Part shown: positions 31,009-39,703 of the stretch, in pieces | How positions within the stretch are numbered: the stretch's first letter is position 1 | Layout: the number at the start of each line of letters is the position of its first letter | Assembly: GCF_003386865.1 (NCBI RefSeq) | Contig: NZ_QTUA01000001.1 | Span: 992,001-1,056,000, forward strand | Source: Calidifontibacter indicus | GTDB lineage: Bacteria > Actinomycetota > Actinomycetes > Actinomycetales > Dermatophilaceae | Direction of reading: 5' to 3' | DNA length: 64,000 bases | Program-made: the position numbers and the translations under genes | Notes under the pieces: model-generated | What the model saw: only the letters and a program-made list of their open reading frames with translations | The model's database searches: none | What the model was told of the DNA's origin: nothing

Positions 31009-31533
31009 GTGACCCCGGACCAGCCGATCGTGCGCGACCAGCCGATCGTGCGCGCCGCGCGCGCCGACGACGTCCGTCGGATCCGCGAGGTGACCGCGCC
31101 GTACGTCGAGTCGCGGGCGATCGTGCCGAAGCCGGCGGTGTCGTACTACGAGTCGCTGCAGGAGTTCGTGGTCGCCGAGTTCGACGGCGAGATCATCGGG
31201 TGCGGTGCGCTGCACGTGATGTGGGACGACGTCGCCGAGATCCGCACGCTCGCGGTCGACCGCGCCGCCAAGGGACGCGGCGCCGGCAGCCTCATCGTGC
31301 GTGAACTGCTCGCCCGCGCACGCGAACTGCGGGTCGAGCGGGTGTTCTGCCTGACCTTCGAGACGGAGTTCTTCGCCCGGCACGGATTCGTCGAGATCGA
31401 AGGCGCCCCGGTGGAGCCGCAGGTCTACGGCGAGTTGCTGCAGTCGTACGACGAGGGCGTCGCGGAATTTCTCGACCTCGACCGGGTGAAGCCGAACACC
31501 CTCGGCAACACCCGCATGCTGCTCACCTTCTGA
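31009..31533 (+). CDS. argA: Amino-acid N-acetyltransferase, short ArgA type
   Basis: 174 aa GNAT protein, the length of the stand-alone N-acetylglutamate synthase known from Mycobacterium. It has VRAARADDVRRIREVTAPYV at the start, the acetyl-CoA segment IRTLAVDRAAKGRGAGSLIVREL (R/Q-x-x-G-x-G/A), and FARHGFVEIEG at the C-terminal GNAT strand. It would make N-acetylglutamate for arginine synthesis. GTG 31009 lies 29 bases after the 70-bp palindrome. Short in-frame residues upstream lack a start signal. Confidence 0.8.
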   Translation: MTPDQPIVRDQPIVRAARADDVRRIREVTAPYVESRAIVPKPAVSYYESLQEFVVAEFDGEIIGCGALHVMWDDVAEIRTLAVDRAAKGRGAGSLIVRELLARARELRVERVFCLTFETEFFARHGFVEIEGAPVEPQVYGELLQSYDEGVAEFLDLDRVKPNTLGNTRMLLTF

Positions 31534-31645
31534 CGCGCCTTTCAGCTCGGCCGGGCACCGTCCCAGGAAATCGGCACTGTCCCACGTAATTACCTAGGAC
31601 GCTGCCGACAACGTGCGACAGGACGGCGCGGATACTGTGGGGACC

Positions 31646-32176
31646 ATGAGCGCGCAGATCGTCGTCGTCATGGGTGTGTCCGGAGTCGGGAAGAGCACTG
31701 TCGCCAAGGGGATCTCGACGCACCTGGGGTGCGAGTTCGCCGAGGGCGACGCGTTCCACCCGCAGGCGAACATCGACAAGATGCACGCCGGTCACGCGCT
31801 CGACGACGACGACCGCTGGCCCTGGCTGCGGTCGTTGCGCGACTGGATGGCCGACGAGATCGCTTCGGGCCGAAGCGCCGTCGTCACCTGTTCGGCGTTG
31901 AAGCGCAGCTATCGCGACCTGTTGCGGGAGGCCGGGCCGCAGGTGCGGTTCCTGCACCTCAACGCGTCCGAGGAACTCATCGCCGAGCGGCTGAGCCAAC
32001 GTGAGGGGCACTTCATGCCGGCTTCGTTGTTGCACAGCCAGTTCGAAGACCTCGAGCAACTCGACCAGGACGAACTCGCCGCCGGCAGTGTCGAGGTCTC
32101 CGTCGAGGGAGGTGTGCCTCAGGTCATCACCCGTTCGTTGGCCGCACTCGGCCTCAGCCCGCGAGTTGGAGAGTGA
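31646..32176 (+). CDS. gntK: Gluconokinase
   Basis: Phosphorylates gluconate to 6-phosphogluconate. 176 aa. Walker A VMGVSGVGKSTVAKG at the N-terminus, EFAEGDAFHPQANIDKM as the substrate loop, DRWPWLRSLRDW, VVTCSALKRSYRDLLR, and HFMPASLLHSQFEDLEQL are all hallmark gluconokinase sequences. ATG 31646 follows GTGGGGACC. It overlaps the intergenic end of the gluconate permease start. No GntR-type regulator is present in the window. Confidence 0.94.
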   Translation: MSAQIVVVMGVSGVGKSTVAKGISTHLGCEFAEGDAFHPQANIDKMHAGHALDDDDRWPWLRSLRDWMADEIASGRSAVVTCSALKRSYRDLLREAGPQVRFLHLNASEELIAERLSQREGHFMPASLLHSQFEDLEQLDQDELAAGSVEVSVEGGVPQVITRSLAALGLSPRVGE

Positions 32177-32178
32177 AC

Positions 32179-33624
32179 ATGAACACCATTGCGCTACAAG
32201 CCGGTTCGTTCCTCAGTGCTGACGACGCCAAGAAGCTGACGGATGCCGGTGACACGCAGCTGATCATCGCTGCGCTGCTCGGCATCGCCACCGTCGTCAT
32301 CCTGATCAGCTTCCTGAAGTTCCACCCGTTCCTCGCGCTGATCCTCGGCGCCGCGGTCATGGGCGGCACCGCCGGTGTCGCACCCGCCGACGTCGTCACC
32401 AGCTTCACGACCGGGTTCGGCAACACCACCGGCTCGGTCGGTCTGCTGGTCGCGCTCGGCGCGATGATCGGTAAACTGCTGCAGGACTCCGGAGGCTCCG
32501 ACTCCATCGTCGACAAACTCATCGGCGGGGTCAGTCCCAACAAGGTGCCGTGGATGATGGCGCTCATCGCGTTCATCCTCGGCATCCCGCTGTTCTTCGA
32601 GGTCGGCGTCGTGCTGCTCGTGCCGGTCGTGGTGCTGGTGGCCCGCAAGCTCGGCGTCAACCTGATGACCGTCGGCATCCCGGCGCTCGCAGGTCTGTCG
32701 ATCCTGCACGGCTTCGTGCCGCCACACCCCGGCCCACTGGTCGCGATCGACGCGCTCAAGGCAGACCTCGGCACCACGCTCATCCTCGGCCTGATCATCG
32801 CCGTGCCCACCCTGATCATCAGTGGGCCGCTGCTGGCGGGCTTCGTCGACCGGCTCGTGCCCAAGCAGGCCCCCGAGCTGGTCGGTGCCGGCGGCGCGGC
32901 CACCGACTCCGCCGAGGTGGAGGAGCTCGAAGAGATCAAGGGCGAGACCGTCACCAAGCGTCCGGGTTTCGCCCAGGCGATCATCTCGATCACCCTGCCG
33001 GTCGTGTTGATGCTCGCGCGCGCGATCGCCGAGATCGTGATGGACGAGGGCAACGGCGTCCGCAAGTTCCTGGAGTTCCTCGGCACCCCGGCCGTGGCGC
33101 TGCTGATCGCCGTGCTCGTCTCGATGTGGTTCCTCGGCTACGGCTCGGGCATGAACAAGTCGCAGGTCGAGAAGTCGGTCGGCGGGGCGCTGCCCGCGAT
33201 CGCCGGCATCCTGCTCATCGTCGCCGCCGGTGGCGGTTTCAAGCAGATGCTCGTCGACGCCGGCGTCGGCAACGTGATCGGCGACCTCGCCAAGGACTCC
33301 GGCATCAATGTGCTGCTGCTCGGCTGGCTGGTCGCGGTCGGCATTCGCCTGGCCACCGGTTCGGCGACGGTCGCAACGATCACCGCGGCCGGCATCGTGT
33401 CGCCGCTCGCGGCCGACCTGTCGAGCACCCACCTCGCGCTGCTCGTGCTGGCGATCGGTGCCGGCTCGGTGTTCTTCAGCCACGTCAACGACGCCGGCTT
33501 CTGGCTGGTGAAGGAGTACTTCGGCCTGACCATCAAGGAAACGATCCTGTCGTGGTCGCTGATGGAGACGGTGATCTCCGTCGTCGGCCTGATCTGCGTG
33601 CTGATCGTCAGCGTGATCGTCTAG
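32179..33624 (+). CDS. gntP: Gluconate:H+ symporter (GntP family)
   Basis: 481 aa polytopic permease importing gluconate for the adjacent kinase. About 12-14 hydrophobic segments; characteristic sequences are GFGNTTGSVGLLVALGAMIG, IPLFFEVGVVLLVPV, HGFVPPHPGPL and FFSHVNDAGFWLVKEYFG. ATG 32179 is preferred because GGAG lies 7 bases upstream, while GTG 32173 would be only 1 base from it, although that GTG overlaps the gntK stop. The 3' end overlaps the convergent alkyltransferase-like gene by 4 bases. Confidence 0.94.
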   Translation: MNTIALQAGSFLSADDAKKLTDAGDTQLIIAALLGIATVVILISFLKFHPFLALILGAAVMGGTAGVAPADVVTSFTTGFGNTTGSVGLLVALGAMIGKLLQDSGGSDSIVDKLIGGVSPNKVPWMMALIAFILGIPLFFEVGVVLLVPVVVLVARKLGVNLMTVGIPALAGLSILHGFVPPHPGPLVAIDALKADLGTTLILGLIIAVPTLIISGPLLAGFVDRLVPKQAPELVGAGGAATDSAEVEELEEIKGETVTKRPGFAQAIISITLPVVLMLARAIAEIVMDEGNGVRKFLEFLGTPAVALLIAVLVSMWFLGYGSGMNKSQVEKSVGGALPAIAGILLIVAAGGGFKQMLVDAGVGNVIGDLAKDSGINVLLLGWLVAVGIRLATGSATVATITAAGIVSPLAADLSSTHLALLVLAIGAGSVFFSHVNDAGFWLVKEYFGLTIKETILSWSLMETVISVVGLICVLIVSVIV

Positions 33625-34004
33625 TCGGGTTCGGGCCCGGGGTCGGCGGCAGGTCCGCTCACCCCGGGCAACGGTCCCAACCGTTCTTCCGCCGCGTCGG
33701 CCAGGTCACCCAGGTCGGCGCGGCTGCTGTTGATACAGCAACCTCTCCCGCCCGCGCTGAGGGCGATTCCCTCCTCCAACCAGCACGCGCGCGCCTCGTC
33801 GAGCAGATGCTTCGGCAACACACCGGACGCGTTCGTGACCCGCCACCACGGCAACTCCTCGGACGGCTCGCTGGTGGCCAGGAACCGTCCGACCTGGCGG
33901 GGGTTGATGCCGAACATGCCGGCGATGTCGCCGTAGCTCACCACCCGCCCGCGTGGCACGAGCCGCACGACCTCGTACACCTGGGCGCGCAGGTCGGCGG
34001 TCAT
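33621..34004 (-). CDS. Alkyltransferase-like protein (MGMT family, ATL)
   Basis: 127 aa. MGMT C-terminal fold: VYEVVRLVPRGRVVSYGDIAGMFG (helix-turn-helix), RQVGRFLATS, and the active-site motif in which PCHRV is replaced by LPWWRVTNASG. Trp in place of the cysteine marks an alkyltransferase-like protein, which binds O6-alkylguanine and flags it for nucleotide excision repair instead of repairing it. An extended C-terminus with CC (GRGCCINSSRADL) is unusual. It is the last gene of the ABC exporter operon; its ATG overlaps the ATPase stop. Confidence 0.86.
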   Translation of the reverse strand: MTADLRAQVYEVVRLVPRGRVVSYGDIAGMFGINPRQVGRFLATSEPSEELPWWRVTNASGVLPKHLLDEARACWLEEGIALSAGGRGCCINSSRADLGDLADAAEERLGPLPGVSGPAADPGPEPD

Positions 34005-34951
34005 CGCGCCGACAGGTAGAGGCGGCGCACGACGTCCTCGATGTCGGGCTCCTCGATGGTGAGATCACGCAACTCGGCGCGGGCGCCGACCTCGGCGAGC
34101 AAAGCGGCCGCGGTCGTGGCGGACGGGTCGAACGACAGCCGCTGCCGCATCCCGTCGGCCTCGCTGCCCAGGTGTGTGGCGCCGGGAATGCTGGTGAGGT
34201 CGGGGCCGGCATCGGCCAGGTCGACGACGAGCACCCGTTGGGCGCCGACCTGGGCGGACAGCCCCGGCAGGGTGCCGTCGTAGGCGAGCTTGCCGTGGTC
34301 GACCACCAGCACCCGGTCGCACAGCCGCTCGATGTCGCCCATGTCGTGGGTGGTGAGCAGCAGGGTGGTGCCGTGCTCGGCCCGCTCGGTGATGAGGAAG
34401 TCGCGCAGTCGCTGCTTCGACAGCACGTCGAGGCCGATGGTCGGTTCGTCGAGGATGACCAGTTCGGGGGAGTGCAGCAGTGCGGCGGCCACCTCGGCGC
34501 GCATCCGCTGACCCAGCGACAACTGACGGACGGGGGTGTCGAGGAACTCGCCCATCTCCAGGTGGTCGATGAGTTGGTCGCGGCGGGAGTTCGCACGCTC
34601 GGGCGACAGCCGGTGGATGGCGGCGAGGATCTCGAACGACTCGCGCACCGGGAGGTCCCACCACAGTTGCGAGCGCTGCCCGAACACGACGCCCACCCGG
34701 CGGGCGAGCTCGCGGCGTTGCTTCAACGGGTCGAGCCCGCAGGTGCGCACGTGGCCCGAGGTGGGCACGAGGATGCCGACGAGCATCTTGATGGTGGTCG
34801 ATTTGCCGGCCCCGTTGGCACCGATGTAGCCGACCGACTCGCCCGGCTCGACCCGCAGATCGAGGTGGTCGACCGCGGTGAGCGTGGTGCGGGTCGGGCC
34901 CTTCGCGCGGCGCTTGAACTCGCGGGTGAGTCCGTGGGTCTCGATGATCAT
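34001..34951 (-). CDS. ABC transporter ATP-binding protein (ABC-2 exporter)
   Basis: 316 aa. Walker A GANGAGKSTTIKM (about residues 45-57), the Q-loop in VVFGQRSQLWWDL, signature LSLGQRMRAEVA, Walker B LVILDEPTIGLDVLSKQR and switch His TTHDMGD. The GQRSQLWWDLP motif and the LSLGQRMR variant signature are typical of the DrrA-related family that works with DUF990-type permeases. AAGGAGGCGGCGG precedes the ATG. It overlaps both the permease upstream and the ATL gene downstream by 4 bases. Confidence 0.92.
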   Translation of the reverse strand: MIIETHGLTREFKRRAKGPTRTTLTAVDHLDLRVEPGESVGYIGANGAGKSTTIKMLVGILVPTSGHVRTCGLDPLKQRRELARRVGVVFGQRSQLWWDLPVRESFEILAAIHRLSPERANSRRDQLIDHLEMGEFLDTPVRQLSLGQRMRAEVAAALLHSPELVILDEPTIGLDVLSKQRLRDFLITERAEHGTTLLLTTHDMGDIERLCDRVLVVDHGKLAYDGTLPGLSAQVGAQRVLVVDLADAGPDLTSIPGATHLGSEADGMRQRLSFDPSATTAAALLAEVGARAELRDLTIEEPDIEDVVRRLYLSAR

Positions 34952-35763
34952 CCGCCGCCTCCTTGGTAGTGCCGAAGTCCCCATCGCCAGCACAGCATCG
35001 CCGCGCCCCACGCCCACAACGCCATGATCGGGGTGCACCAGGCGAGCCAGCTGGGGAACATTGCCGGCCCGGGCTTGTCGAGCAACCACAGCGACGGGAT
35101 GAACGCCGCGAAGGCCATCGGGAAGAAGAACCCGAAGATCACCTTCAACGGGTTCGACCACACCGACGCGACCTGGGTGGAGGCGTACCGCCCACCGTAG
35201 ACGTACGCATTGGTGGCCTCGGCGCCGTTGATCAGGAAGAACTGCAACCCCGCGGCCGAGACGAACTGCGCGGAGAAGATGAGCACCGCGCAGACGATGC
35301 TCAGCGCGAACAGCGCCACCTTCGCCGCCGTCCACTGGATGTCGCCGATCGAGATCGCCACCACGATGCAGCCGATGGCGACGCCTGCCCGGGTGATCCG
35401 TTTGAGCGAGATGTCGCTGCCGATCAGTTGGGCGAGGATCGGTTGCGGACGCAGGTAGAACACGTCCAGGGTGCCCGCGCGTAGGTAGTTGGGCAGGTCG
35501 TCGCAGTGACCGAAGAACAGGTCGGCGATCGAAAACGCCAGGTCGGCGATGCCGTAGACCAGCAGGATCTGCTTGAACGAGTAGCCGCCGAGCGAGCCGA
35601 CGTTGTGGAACAGCACCCAGATCTCGGCGAGTTCGATGAACCCGATCAGCGCCGACGACGCGAGGTCGAGGGCGAAGTTGGTGCGGTAGGAGCGCTGGCT
35701 ACGCACCCGCGAGGCGAGCACGGCGCGGTACGGCGCGAACTGGGCGGTGCGTGGGGTGATCAT
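34948..35763 (-). CDS. ABC-2 type permease, DUF990-like (first subunit)
   Basis: 271 aa with six hydrophobic segments. Sequences FALDLASSALIGFIELAEIWVLF, VYGIADLAFSIADLFFGHCDDLPNYLRAGTLDVFYLRP and SLKRITRAGV match the DUF990 permease family. It would pair with the second permease and the adjacent ATPase in an exporter whose substrate is unknown. Its ATG overlaps the upstream permease stop as ATGA, so the operon is translated as a coupled unit. Confidence 0.85.
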   Translation of the reverse strand: MITPRTAQFAPYRAVLASRVRSQRSYRTNFALDLASSALIGFIELAEIWVLFHNVGSLGGYSFKQILLVYGIADLAFSIADLFFGHCDDLPNYLRAGTLDVFYLRPQPILAQLIGSDISLKRITRAGVAIGCIVVAISIGDIQWTAAKVALFALSIVCAVLIFSAQFVSAAGLQFFLINGAEATNAYVYGGRYASTQVASVWSNPLKVIFGFFFPMAFAAFIPSLWLLDKPGPAMFPSWLAWCTPIMALWAWGAAMLCWRWGLRHYQGGGG

Positions 35764-36581
35764 CCGCCCTGCACCTCGAGTCTGTGGCGGCCCAGTCGAG
35801 TCAGGAGCGCACCCGCGACCCAGGTGACGGCGATCCAGAAGCATTGCGCCCCAAGGCGTTCCCACGCACCGGAGGGGCCGCCGTGTTCGGTGAAGATGCC
35901 GATCGGATACTGCATCATCGCCGGGAACGGCGTGGCGTGCGCGAGCACCTCGAGCCAGCGCGGAAACAGCGAGACGGGCACGAACAGCCCGGCGAGGAAG
36001 CCCGACAGCATCATGTACATCGTCTGCAGGCCGCGCAGTTCGATCAGCCAGAACCCGGCGGTGGCGAGCACGTAGACGGTGGTCTGCGACACGATCATGC
36101 CGAGCGCCAGGCTGACGAACGCGAGCAACCACGTCAGCGGGGAGGCGGGGGTGCCGAGCCCGACGAACAGCGCGCCGATCACAACGCTGGGGACGCCGCG
36201 GGGCAGGAGCGCATACACGGCCTTACCGACCTCGGTGGCGACGGTCGCGGCCTGCACGTCGAGCGGGCGCAGGAAGTCGGTGGTGACGTCACCCGACTTG
36301 ATCCGGTGGGCCAGGTCGAGCCGTCCGTTGAGGTTGAGCGAGCCGAGCATGCCCTGACCGACCCACACGTACGTCGCCATCATCGCGCCGTCGTAGCCGC
36401 CGACCATGCCGCCGCCCGCGACCACCGTTGCCGACAGGATGGCGGTCTTGAGGAAACCGAAGGTCGCATTGGCGATGAGGCCGCCGAGCATCGCGAGCCG
36501 GTAGGTGGCCTGCTGGCGGATGCCGGCGAGGAAGAGCTTCCAGTAGGGCCGCATGCTGGGGGCGAGGGCAGTGGAAGACAC
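35760..36581 (-). CDS. ABC-2 type permease (second subunit)
   Basis: 273 aa with six hydrophobic segments. Begins YWKLFLAGIRQQATYRLAMLGGLIANATFGFLK; later GYDGAMMATYVWVGQGMLGSLNLNG, RIKSGDVTTDFLRPLDVQ, and LMQT-like GLQTMYMMLSGFLAGLFVPVSLFPRWLEVLAHATPFP. First gene of the four-gene minus-strand operon. The same architecture (two DUF990-type permeases plus one ATPase) is common in Actinobacteria with unknown cargo. Confidence 0.85.
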   Translation of the reverse strand: MSSTALAPSMRPYWKLFLAGIRQQATYRLAMLGGLIANATFGFLKTAILSATVVAGGGMVGGYDGAMMATYVWVGQGMLGSLNLNGRLDLAHRIKSGDVTTDFLRPLDVQAATVATEVGKAVYALLPRGVPSVVIGALFVGLGTPASPLTWLLAFVSLALGMIVSQTTVYVLATAGFWLIELRGLQTMYMMLSGFLAGLFVPVSLFPRWLEVLAHATPFPAMMQYPIGIFTEHGGPSGAWERLGAQCFWIAVTWVAGALLTRLGRHRLEVQGG

Positions 36582-36653
36582 AAATGCAAGAGCCTAGCCC
36601 ACCGCGACACCCCGGCGCCACAGATCGACGGTCGGCTGGGAAGTGGGTGAACG

Positions 36654-36663
36654 GTTGGCCAAC
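36654..36663. promoter_or_regulatory. Candidate operator palindrome between divergent ABC operons
   Basis: GTTGGCCAAC is an exact 10-bp palindrome, followed after 1 base by a half copy, GTTGGCC. It lies in the 208-base region between the exporter operon and the solute-binding-protein gene. Position and symmetry suit a regulator site; no regulator gene is adjacent and a short palindrome can arise by chance. Confidence 0.3.
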
Positions 36664-36789
36664 TGTTGGCCCTTGCCCGCCGAACATCGTTGAAACACAG
36701 GCATTCCGGGCTGATCTCGCCAATACGGTTCCCCCGAGCCGCACTCGCGGCACCCATGGCATTTCATGCATCACCCCGGAAGGTCGTTC

Positions 36790-37944
36790 ATGTCCACTGT
36801 TCGCACGCGCCTCACCGCGCTCGTGGTCGCCGGCTTCACCGCCGCGACCGTCGCCGCCTGCTCGGCCCCGACCGACAGCTCGTCGTCCTCGTCCTCGACC
36901 AACTCCTCCGGCGGCTCGGCAGGCGCCGCGGTCGACGCGAAGACCGCCACCTCCGCCAAGGACTTCGGCAGCATGGACAAGCTCGTCGAGGCCGCCAAGA
37001 AGGAGGGCGCCCTCAACGTCATCGCCCTCCCGCCGGACTGGGCGAACTACAAGGAGATCCTCGACGGCTTCAAGGCGAAGTACCCGCAGATCAAGATCAC
37101 CAGCGCCCAGCCCGACGCCTCGAGCGCCGACGAGATCGCCGCCGCCAAGCGGCTCAAGGGCCAGGGCACCGCCCCGGACGTCTTCGACCTGGGTTCGGCG
37201 GTGGCACTCACCAACACCGCCATGTTCGCGCCGTACAAGGTCGAGTCGTTCGACAAGATCCCGGCGGAGAACAAGGAGGCCACCGGCCTCTGGGTCAACG
37301 ACTACGCCGGCATGATGACCGTCGGGTACGACTCGGCGAAGGTGCCCGCACCGACGTCGCTGGCCGACCTGCTGAAGCCCGAGTACAAGGGCAAGGTCGC
37401 GCTCAACGGTGACCCGACCAAGGCCGGTTCGGCGTTCGGTGCGGTGCAGATGGTCGCGATCAACGAGGGCGGCACCGTCGACGACCCGACCAAGGCGATC
37501 GACTACTTCAAGAAGCTGAAGGCCGCCGGCAACTTCCTGCCGGTCGACCCGACCCCGGCCACCATCGAGTCGGGCCAGACCCCGGTCGTCTTCGACTGGT
37601 CGTACAACCAGACCGCCATCCCGGCGAAGGTGAAGACCTGGAAGCTGTGGGCTCCGCCGAAGGCGTTGAAGACCTACTACAACCAGGCGATCAACAAGGA
37701 CGCCCCGCACCCGGCGGCTGCCCGCCTGTTCCAGGAGTACTTGTTCAGCGCCGCGGGCCAGAACGCGTGGCTGAAGGGTGGCGCGACCCCGGTGCTCATG
37801 GACGCGATGACCGCCGACGGCACCATCGACAAGGCGGCCGCTGCCGCGCTGCCGAAGGCCGGTGAGGTCACCGTGCCGACCCCCGACGAGACCGACAAGG
37901 CGAAGAGCAAGCTGGCCACCGCGTGGCCGGCGGCGATGGGCTGA
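36790..37944 (+). CDS. ABC transporter solute-binding lipoprotein (iron/polyamine class)
   Basis: 384 aa. Lipoprotein signal with lipobox TVAACSA (Cys about residue 24) and a serine-rich linker. The mature part is a family-1/6 type binding protein (VEAAKKEGALNVIALPPDWANYKEILDGFKAKYPQIKI ... GTAPDVFDLGSAVA ... WVNDYAGMMTVGYD). Such proteins bind Fe3+, spermidine/putrescine or phosphonates; the ligand residues do not decide among them. GGAAGGTCGTTC precedes the ATG. First gene of a four-gene importer operon. Confidence 0.9.
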   Translation: MSTVRTRLTALVVAGFTAATVAACSAPTDSSSSSSSTNSSGGSAGAAVDAKTATSAKDFGSMDKLVEAAKKEGALNVIALPPDWANYKEILDGFKAKYPQIKITSAQPDASSADEIAAAKRLKGQGTAPDVFDLGSAVALTNTAMFAPYKVESFDKIPAENKEATGLWVNDYAGMMTVGYDSAKVPAPTSLADLLKPEYKGKVALNGDPTKAGSAFGAVQMVAINEGGTVDDPTKAIDYFKKLKAAGNFLPVDPTPATIESGQTPVVFDWSYNQTAIPAKVKTWKLWAPPKALKTYYNQAINKDAPHPAAARLFQEYLFSAAGQNAWLKGGATPVLMDAMTADGTIDKAAAAALPKAGEVTVPTPDETDKAKSKLATAWPAAMG

Positions 37945-37964
37945 TCGTTCGCGGTCGCACCCCC

Positions 37965-38852
37965 ATGGCAACTCGTTCCCGCACCGGCAGGGCGCTCGGC
38001 GGCATCAAGCCGTCGGGCGCCCTCGCCGGCGTCGTCCCGTTCTTCGTCTACACGACGGTCTTCCTGATCATCCCGACGCTGGTCGTCGTGATCGGGGCGT
38101 TCCTCACCCCGCAGGGCCGCCCGACGATGTCGAACGTGTCGGCGCTCAATCAGCCGGTCTTCCTCGGGGCACTGAAGAAGTCGGTGCTGCTCTCGCTCGC
38201 CACCGCGCTCATCGGCGCGGTGGTCGGCGGGCTGCTCGCCTACGCGATCAGCACCTCCAAACCGAACGGACTGCTCAAGCGGTTCGTCACCTCGCTCTCC
38301 GGTGTGCTCGCCCAATTCGGCGGTGTCGCACTGGCATTCGCGTTCATCGCCAGCTTCGGAATGACCGGTCTGCTGACCGGCTGGCTCGCGAAGCTCGGGG
38401 TCGACCTCACCGGCAGCCTCTGGCTGTATGAGTGGAGCAAGGGCCTGATGCTGGTCTACTTGTACTTCCAGATCCCGCTCATGGTGATCGTCTTCCTGCC
38501 CGCGGTCGAGGGGCTGCGCCCGCAGTGGCGCGAGGCCACCGAGTCGCTCGGCGGCACCACCTGGACCTACTGGCGCAAGGTCGCCCTGCCGATCCTCGCG
38601 CCCTCGTTCGTCGGCGCCACCCTGCTGTTGTTCACCAACGCCTTCTCCGCGTACGCCACGGTCGCCGCCCTCATCACCCAGGCGTCGCCGCTGGTGCCGC
38701 AGCAGGTCGCCAGCACCATGTCGTCCGATGTCATCGTCGGCCAGGAGAACGTCGGCAAGGCGATGGCGATGGCGATGGTCGTGGTGGTGGCGATCGTGAT
38801 GGCGATCTACGCCTGGATCGACAAGCGCGCCTCCCGGTGGTTGCAGCGATGA
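37965..38852 (+). CDS. ABC importer permease (first)
   Basis: 295 aa, six predicted membrane helices. Characteristic cytoplasmic-loop EAA motif in the form EATESLGGTTWTYWRKVALPILAP (about residues 188-211), which docks on the ATPase. Belongs to the PotB/CysT class. It begins 20 bases after the binding-protein stop. A basic N-terminal tail precedes the first helix. Confidence 0.9.
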   Translation: MATRSRTGRALGGIKPSGALAGVVPFFVYTTVFLIIPTLVVVIGAFLTPQGRPTMSNVSALNQPVFLGALKKSVLLSLATALIGAVVGGLLAYAISTSKPNGLLKRFVTSLSGVLAQFGGVALAFAFIASFGMTGLLTGWLAKLGVDLTGSLWLYEWSKGLMLVYLYFQIPLMVIVFLPAVEGLRPQWREATESLGGTTWTYWRKVALPILAPSFVGATLLLFTNAFSAYATVAALITQASPLVPQQVASTMSSDVIVGQENVGKAMAMAMVVVVAIVMAIYAWIDKRASRWLQR

Positions 38853-39703
38853 GCGCCGATACCGGACGGCGGGCCGCGTTCCGTCGCAAGCAGAACGTCT
38901 TCCGTTGGGTCGTCGTCACCCTGTGCATGTTGTTCTTCGCGGCGCCGATGCTCGGCATGCTGGAGTTCACGCTGCAGGGCGCGGGCGGCAACGGACACAC
39001 CCTCGACACCTGGCGTCACCTCGCCGACTTCGGCAAGGTGACCTCCGACTACCCGGTGTTGCAGGAGGGTTTCGTTGCGTCGGTGCAGCTCGCCGTGCTG
39101 ACCGTGGTGCTGATGCTCCTGCTGTTGGTGCCGACGATGACCTGGGTGCGGCTGCGACTGCCGGGCATGTCGCGGCTGATGGAGTTCATCTGTCTGCTGC
39201 CGCTGACCGTGCCGGCCATCGTGTTGGTCGTCGGGCTCACGCCCGTCTACAGCTGGGTCAACTATTTCCTCGGCGCCCAGACGCTCTGGCTGGCGTTCGC
39301 GTACGTCGTGCTGGTGCTGCCCTACGCGTACCGCTCGCTCGACGCCGGACTGCGCGCGATCGACGTCCGCACCCTGTCGGAGGCGGCCCGCTCGCTCGGC
39401 GCGTCGTGGGTGACGGTGATGTGGCGGATCGTGCTGCCCAACCTGCGCACCGCGGTGCTGTCGGCGTCGTTCCTGTCGGTCGCGTTGGTGCTGGGTGAGT
39501 TCACGATCGCCAGCCTGTTCTCGCGCAACAACCTGCAGACCGCCATGTTCCAACTCGGCCAGTCCGACGCCAAGATCTCGGTCGCGGTCGGATTCGCCTG
39601 TCTCGTATTCGCATTCGTCGTCCTGTTTGCCATGTCGTTCGTCGGCGGCACCCCGGGCGCCCGGCCGCGGCTGCGTCGCGGCGGCAAGGAGAAGAAGTCA
39701 TGA
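38849..39703 (+). CDS. ABC importer permease (second)
   Basis: 284 aa, six helices. EAA motif EAARSLGASWVTVMWRIVLPNLR (about residues 174-197). PotC-class partner of the first permease, whose stop it overlaps by ATGA. The extracytoplasmic loop after helix 1 (LQGAGGNGHTLDTWRHLADFGK) is long, as in this class. A basic tail (RPRLRRGGKEKKS) ends the protein and overlaps the ATPase start. Confidence 0.9.
   Translation: MSADTGRRAAFRRKQNVFRWVVVTLCMLFFAAPMLGMLEFTLQGAGGNGHTLDTWRHLADFGKVTSDYPVLQEGFVASVQLAVLTVVLMLLLLVPTMTWVRLRLPGMSRLMEFICLLPLTVPAIVLVVGLTPVYSWVNYFLGAQTLWLAFAYVVLVLPYAYRSLDAGLRAIDVRTLSEAARSLGASWVTVMWRIVLPNLRTAVLSASFLSVALVLGEFTIASLFSRNNLQTAMFQLGQSDAKISVAVGFACLVFAFVVLFAMSFVGGTPGARPRLRRGGKEKKS

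Noticed and set aside
33715-33745. CTGCTGTTG...CAGCA sequence resembling the clpC-argA palindrome centre
   Set aside because: It is inside the alkyltransferase-like coding region, and the similarity covers only the short centre.
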